Source of the DNA: Candidatus Adiutrix sp.
Lineage (GTDB): Bacteria > Desulfobacterota > Desulfarculia > Adiutricales > Adiutricaceae
Assembly: GCA_031273445.1 (NCBI GenBank)
Contig: JAISRV010000198.1
Location: forward strand, 1 to 5,879
DNA length: 5,879 bases
Reading direction: 5' to 3'
The notes below the pieces were generated by a model. That model was given only the letters and a program-made list of their open reading frames with translations. It had not been told where the DNA came from and ran no database searches. Shown in pieces: positions 1 to 5,879 of this stretch. The position numbers were made by a program, and so were the translations under genes. Positions within the stretch are counted from its first letter, which is position 1. Each line of letters opens with the position of its first letter.

Positions 1-1531
1 CGTCCGCCTGCCCGGCCTTGAGCCGCCGCAAGGCCCCCAGCAATTCTATTTCCGCCTCTTCCGGCGCCCGGCCTTGTTTGATTAAATTTTCAGCCAGGCG
101 CAGGTGCAGATCAAAACTGCGGCGCACCAGTTCCGGCTCGGGGCGGCGCTTTTGGTCGGCCAGGGCCAGATCGGCCCGGTCGGCCGCCGCCTGCCAGCGC
201 TCCTCCGCTTCCCGGTAGCGCCCGCCGGCTTCCTCAATGGCGGCCATCAGAGACGAAAGCTCCACAAAGTCGGCCGTCTCCAGGCCCAGAAGGGGGCGCA
301 GCTCCTCCTCGGCCCTGGCCGGGAAACCGGCGGCCAGATTGGCCTGAACCAACTTCAGATGGTAAGGCAACAGGCTGGCCTGATAAAGATCGCCCGACAT
401 AAGGCGATGTCGTTCAACAATAATTTTCGTCAATAAGTCGGGCGCCAGAGAACTCCCGCCTTCGGCCAGCCTGTCGGCCAGGTCTTCCCAGGCCGCCAAT
501 TCTTCGGCCGTCGCCGGAGGCGGCGAAGGCGGGGCCGGCCCGGGGGGCTGGCCCGCCGTTTGCCCCTCTCCCGCCGGAGCGCCTTCGCCCTCATCGCCGC
601 CCGCCGCCGGCGAGAGGCCGGAAACCCCGCCCGGTTCTTCCTCCTTCCCGCCTTGAGCCTCAAGAGCGGCCAGCAGCAGACGCGTTTCCTCCAACAGGGC
701 CTCCCCCGCTTTTTCATTATGCCGGGCCCTGAGATATGCCGGTCCGAGCAGAGCCCCGGCTTCGTCGTTGCGCCGCAGGGCCAGCAAAACGGCGCCCAGC
801 CGATTGACGGCGGACAGGGTCTGCGGATCGTCCTCGCCTAAAAGATCATGACGCGTCCGCCAGGCCGCCTGGGCCAGCGGCGCGGCTTCCTCGGGGCGGC
901 CGAGGAGGAAGAGACAGAGGGCCCGGCCGAGCTGATCTACGCTTAAGCTGAGGGGCGCGGCCTGTTGGCGGCTCTTCAGGGTCAGAGCCCGCAGATACAG
1001 CTCTTCGGCCAGGGCGGTATTGCCCAGGCGCAGACTCGCGGCCGCCTGAAAAGAGACCAGACGCCCCTCTTCCGGCCTGGCGGCGGCGGCGGCTTGAAAA
1101 AGACGTTCGGCTTCCTTGAGGTTGCCGCTCAAAAAAGCGACGGCCCCGCCCAAAAGGTCGCGCAGCGCCGGATCCTGCCGAAAGGCGGCCTCGTCTTTCA
1201 TGGCGGTCAGGGCTTCCAGAGTTTCTCCAGTCAAAGCCTCATGGGGGCTCTCGGCGCGTATGACCGGCTCCAGGAGGGCCAGCAGCCCGGAAAAATTTTC
1301 TTCAAACTGGCGCGCTCGCCCTTGCGGCGATTGGGCCTGAGGCGGCCGCCCCGCGGAGCTTTTTTCAGGGGTCTCAAGCTGATTTTGAGGCGGCGGCGTC
1401 CCGAAAAAATACGGCCGGCCCACGACCGCCGCCAATACAGCCGCGGCCGCAAGCGTCGCGGCCGCGATGATTTTAGGTCCGAGCAAACGCCTTAAGGAGA
1501 CGTCTTTATTTAGGGGATGTTTTTTTGGCAT
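1..1531 (-). CDS. Membrane-anchored TPR-type repeat protein, 3' end outside window
   Basis: The minus-strand frame is open from an ATG at 1531-1529 to the window edge, giving 510 residues with no stop. Residues 1-20 are basic and polar (MPKKHPLNKDVSLRRLLGPK). An Ala/Val-rich membrane helix at about 21-38 follows, with no lipobox or cleavage site, so it looks like a signal anchor with most of the protein outside the cytoplasm. About 45-75 is a Pro/Gln-rich linker. Residues 80-290 hold TPR-like helix pairs: GNLKEAERLFQAAAAARPEE near 136-155, the next at 160-188, one near 200-225, and one at 230-262 opening with LGEDDPQTLSAVNRLGAVLL, which resembles kinesin-light-chain type TPRs. A Gly/Glu/Pro low-complexity linker spans about 293-342, and a second helical block continues to the edge. 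TPR arrays bind proteins; no enzymatic motif is seen. An in-frame TGA (1540-1538) limits the start to this ATG or TTG 1537; no good SD precedes either. Its partner and role are unknown. Confidence 0.85.
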   Translation of the reverse strand, partial: MPKKHPLNKDVSLRRLLGPKIIAAATLAAAAVLAAVVGRPYFFGTPPPQNQLETPEKSSAGRPPQAQSPQGRARQFEENFSGLLALLEPVIRAESPHEALTGETLEALTAMKDEAAFRQDPALRDLLGGAVAFLSGNLKEAERLFQAAAAARPEEGRLVSFQAAASLRLGNTALAEELYLRALTLKSRQQAAPLSLSVDQLGRALCLFLLGRPEEAAPLAQAAWRTRHDLLGEDDPQTLSAVNRLGAVLLALRRNDEAGALLGPAYLRARHNEKAGEALLEETRLLLAALEAQGGKEEEPGGVSGLSPAAGGDEGEGAPAGEGQTAGQPPGPAPPSPPPATAEELAAWEDLADRLAEGGSSLAPDLLTKIIVERHRLMSGDLYQASLLPYHLKLVQANLAAGFPARAEEELRPLLGLETADFVELSSLMAAIEEAGGRYREAEERWQAAADRADLALADQKRRPEPELVRRSFDLHLRLAENLIKQGRAPEEAEIELLGALRRLKAGQAD

Positions 1532-4500
1532 CGGCAATCAAGGCGCCGCCCGGGGCTGACGCGGAGAAGTTTTATCCTGATTGCCATATCTTACAATTTA
1601 TCCAAAATGCCGGCAACATTATTATTAGGCGCGAAGGCGCGGGCGAAACCGCCCCGCCAAAGGAAGCCGCGGCGGCCTGAATATTGACGGCCGGCCGCCG
1701 CCGCCAGGCCGCAATTTTGACGAATCGGCCGCCGCCGCTTTCTTTTTTAAGATAACTTATTGATATAAAAACATCAATCTATAGTAAGACTTTTGGCCTG
1801 ATTCTTGAATGATCACCAGATGAAGGCCGCTCGCCTTGACCAGCGACATATCCTTGGCCCGGCGACTAAATATTTTTGCCGTTGTTTCAGACCGGCCTGA
1901 AAGAACCAGCCGGTCAACCGGAGCCCCGGCCTTTAACGGCCCGGGTTATTGACTCGCCGAATAAACAGATCAAGCGTGATTTCGTCAAAGTCAGAAATCA
2001 CAATACTTTTGCCGCCGAGGCCTTGTGGTTTTAATAGCCGAGTCTGTTAAATAAAAAGGAGGATACAAAATGAACACGCTTAGCGCCCGCGTCAACGGAC
2101 AGCCCGACTACCGCCCGGCCAATCCGGCCAGAGCCGCCTGGCGTGAGGAAATGCTCGATCAACTGCTCAGCCGGATGCGTGACCGGCAACTGCCCGGAGC
2201 CCCGCCCGCCGCGTCCGCCAAAGAAGCGGCCCTCCCCGGCAAAGGCGCCTATATAGACCTTTACGTTTAGCCCGAATATTTCATATTTGCGGCGCTTCCA
2301 GGCCGTCTTTTTTAACTCTAGCAAAGTGATTGACTTCAATGGCGCAATGCTTTATAATTGAAATCTAAATCTATTGGTTCGACCGTCAGGCAACTTCTTG
2401 CTTATGACTCGGGCCGTCAGTCGGCCACCGTCGCGGCCGGCCGGGGCGACAATCCCCGGAAGACCCGAAAATCGCGCTTTTCGGGATGTTCTCTTCAAGT
2501 AAATTCATTCCTTGATAAATGCTTATAGACTGAATTTACGAGTCAGGACGCTAAGTTGCTGCCGCAAATGGTGACGCGTGGCCCCGTTTGGGACCTTGAC
2601 CCCATAGTTTTTACCCTGCCGGTTTTAAATCTGCCTGTGCGCTACTATGGGATTATTTTCGGGTTGGTTCTTCTCGGCGGTTTTTTTCTGTTTCGCCGCC
2701 AGATCGTCCGGGGCCGAGGCTCTGAAGACGAAGCTTTTGATTTCGTTTTGCCCGGGGCTTTGGGGGTCGTGCTGGGCGCCCGCCTGGGGCATGTCTTTTT
2801 TTATAATTTCGACTATTTTTTGCGTAATCCCTGGTGGCTGTTCCGGATTTGGGAAGGCGGGCTGGCCAGTCACGGGGCCGCTCTGGGCCTGATTGCGGCC
2901 TTGTTTTATCATTCGCGCCGCTTCAAACGGCCTTTTTGGGATACCTGCGACCGCTTCTCTTTTTCCGCCGCTTTGGGCGCGGCGCTGATAAGACTGGCCA
3001 ACTTTTTCAACTCTGAAATAGTGGGCAGGGTCACTGACGGGCCTTTCGGCGTGCGCTTCCCGCGTTTCGACCAGTTGCCGCCGGAACTGACCCCGGCCCG
3101 TTATCCGAGCCAACTGGTCGAGTTCAGCCTGGGGCTGTCGGTTCTGGCTGCTCTTTTCTGGCTGGACAAAAAACTGGGGCGAGAAAAACGGCCCGTGGGC
3201 GCCTTGTCCGCCGCATTTTTAGTTCTCTATTTCAGCGGCCGTTTTCTGGTCGAGTTCATAAAAGAGCGCCACGGGCTGGTCGACGATTTTCTGCTGTCGC
3301 GCGGTCAACTGCTGTCGCTGCCGGGCATAATTTTGGGCTTGGCCCTTATAGTCCATTCCATTAAAAAAGGCCAAAAAAACGATCAACCCGTCAAAAGCGC
3401 GGCGGCCCGGGACAAGCCCGGCCGAAGCGGCCGACGATCAAAAAAGAAATTCGGAGAGCGCGATCATGCCTGACGCCAGGTATCGTGGGCAAAAAGGGCT
3501 GTCTTTTACGACAGAGCGGCCGCGTTTTTGGGTCGGGCTGATTTTAGCCGCCGGCGGCGGCCTGACGCAGGCCGCCAGTTGGTTCCGGCCGGATTTGTGG
3601 ATGTTAAGTCTGGTCGCCGTAACGCCTCTGATCATGGCCGCCGTCGGCCAAAAAGGCCGGCGCGGTTTTTTTTTCGGCTGGATTTATGGCCTGAGCCTTT
3701 CTCTGGCGGCGCTGCCCTGGCTGGCTGACGTCCTGGCCGGTTACGGCGGGCTGGGCTCGACGGCAGGCTGGGCCATATTGTTCGGCCTGGCCTGTTATCT
3801 GGCTTTATATCAGGGGATTTTCGGCTGGCTCGTCTCCAGGCGCCTGAAAAGCCCGTTTTGCTGGGCCATTTTGGGCTCAGTCGCCTGGTGCGGCCTGGAC
3901 TGGCTGAAGAACTGGGTTTTTACCGGCTTCAACTGGACGCCTCTGGCCGGGCCCCTGGCGCTGTCGCCTTTCCTGGGTCAGGCGGCCGACCTGTTCGGTT
4001 TCTATGGCCTGGGTTTTTTCGCCGCGCTGGCCAATTTTTGCCTGGCTCTGATTCTGTTGCGGCGTCAGGCCGGCGGCGCGGCGCTGGCCGGGCCTTTGCT
4101 CCTGTTTATATTGCTTCTGTCCGCCGGCTTCGGCTATGGCCTGGTTCAATACGACAAATGGACCGCGGCTTCGCTGGCCGCGCCGGAAGCGACCGTGGCC
4201 GTGATTCAACCTTCCGAGGATCAGAACCTGAAATGGAACCCCGATGAGCGCGCGGCTCTGCTGGGGCGCCACCTGGCCCTGGTTCGCCAGGCGACCCGGC
4301 TCAAACCCTGGGCGATCATCTGGCCGGAGACGGCCATGCCCTTTTTCTTCGATCAGGACTATCGCGAGACGGAATGGCTTAAGAACCTCAGCTCCGCCGT
4401 CGAGGCGCCGATGCTGGTGGGGGTGGGCGGGGTCAGCGGCCGCTGGCCCGAAGCGGCCATGCACAACCGGATGATTCTTCTGCAAAACGGAGAGCCCGGC

Positions 4501-5879
4501 CCCTACTACGATAAAATGCACCTGGTGCCCTTCGGCGAGTATCTGCCTCTCGACTGGCTGCCTTTTTTAAAATGGGCCTTTATGCAAGGCCTACTGGGGG
4601 CGGCCGGCGCCTACAGCCCCGGGCAGACGCGCCCGCCGGTGGAGCTGCCCGCGCCGCCCGGCCGCCCTTCGGCCGACCGGGTTAGGCTGGGCATTCTCAT
4701 CTGTTTTGAATCCATTTTTCCCGACCTGGGGCGGGAAAGGATTCTGGCCGGGGCGGACCTTCTGGTCGTCCCGACCAATGACGGCTGGTTCGGCCGCAGC
4801 CGCGCGCCTAGGCAACATCTGTGGCAGTCGATAATGCGCGCGATCGAAACGCGCCGTCCGCTGGTGCGCGTCGGCAACACCGGCATCAGCGCGGCCATCC
4901 GTCCCTCCGGCCAGACGACTTTTGAAAGCGGCCTCTACGATATAGGCGCCTTTCCTCTGAAGACGCCGCTACTTCGGCCCGAAGACCGTGTTCAGACCAT
5001 CTTTGTCCGCTACGGCTTTATGTGGTCGCCTCTGACGGCTATCCTGACCTGCCTGACCGCGCTTCAGCGCTTATTTTGCAGAACACCGAAAACAGACTGA
5101 TTTTTTGACGGAACCGGTGGACTGTTAAGGGCGTTGGTCGGCCGGCGTTCCGGCGGCGGGGGCGAAGCCGTCTTCAATCATGCGTTCCAGCCTTTTTTTT
5201 TGCCCCGGCGTAAAATTGAGGGTGAGTTTGTCGTATTCCGCCCGGGCTTCTTCATGGCCCCGGTCAGCGGCCCGATGGAGCCAGAAGGCCCCGGTAAGGG
5301 AATCTTTCGGCGTGGCCTGACCGGCGATATACATGTGAGCCAGGTGGTAGGCGCCGTTCGGCAGGCCCGCCTGGGCCGCGATTTTAAAACGGCGCAGGGC
5401 CTCGCGCGGGTTGGGCCGCCGGCCGAATTCGTTGTCCAGGTTCAACAGGCCCAGGGCCAGACTGGCTTCCGGCGAGCCTTGATCGGCGGCGAAAGTGAAG
5501 GCGGCGACCGCTTCGATGAAACGTTTTTCCTTGAGATAGAGTTCTCCTAAAAGATAGCCGGCCTCCTGATTCCGGGCCTGCTCCAGCCATTTGGCGGCGG
5601 CGGCGGGATTTTTGTCGTAATACAGCCGCCCCAGCGTCAGGCTGGCTTCCGTCTGGCGAGCTTCAGCCGCCAGGGCCAGCCACATGGCCGCTCTGGCCTC
5701 GTCGCGGGGGAGGGGGCCGCCGCCGAGATATAGCTGCCCCAGGCGCAGGGCGGCCGGGCCATGACCGGCCGCGGCGGCTTGCTGGAATAAGAGGAAGGGC
5801 TCCAGACCCCCGGCCGGGAGCGCGCCTTTTTCGATCGCTTCGCCCAATTCGAAGGCGGCTGAGGGCCAGCCGGCTTCGG

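Overview
The window is GC-rich bacterial DNA that encodes two enzymes of lipoprotein maturation, Lgt and Lnt. The presence of Lnt, the GC-rich coding style, bacterial Shine-Dalgarno (SD) sites and a consensus sigma70-type promoter suggest a Gram-negative (diderm) bacterium. The Lgt and Lnt sequences have a Deltaproteobacteria/Desulfobacterota flavour, but that is an impression from reading them and has low confidence. I see no mobile element, CRISPR array, rRNA or tRNA.

Layout. (1) Bases 1-1531, minus strand: a membrane-anchored TPR-type helical-repeat protein. Its start is inside the window and its 3' end lies beyond base 1. (2) Bases 1532-2069: a 538-base divergent intergenic region. It holds an AT-rich promoter-like patch at about 1745-1790 with an inverted repeat, a GC-rich pair of direct repeats on the side of the TPR gene, and several hairpin-forming sequences on the side of the plus-strand gene. 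(3) Bases 2070-2270, plus strand: a 66-residue protein of unknown function with an excellent SD, followed by a short terminator-like hairpin with a T-tract. (4) Bases 2271-2555: a near-consensus promoter (TTGACT, 17 nt, TATAAT), then a leader of about 190 nt that can fold into a chain of five hairpins. (5) Bases 2556-5100, plus strand: lgt and lnt overlapping by 8 bases. (6) Bases 5125-5879, minus strand: a Sel1-repeat protein convergent with lnt; its 5' end lies beyond the window.

How the genes work together. Lgt transfers diacylglycerol to the lipobox cysteine of prolipoproteins. LspA, not in this window, removes the signal peptide. Lnt then N-acylates the new amino terminus. The overlapping stop and start of lgt and lnt imply co-transcription and probably translational coupling. 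The flanking TPR and Sel1 proteins are probably scaffolds or interaction proteins; nothing in the sequence ties them directly to lipoprotein processing.

The most unusual material is the RNA-like structure in the two leaders. The chain of hairpins between the strong promoter and lgt is the best candidate for an undescribed regulatory element or small RNA. The structured region ahead of the 66-residue gene comes next.
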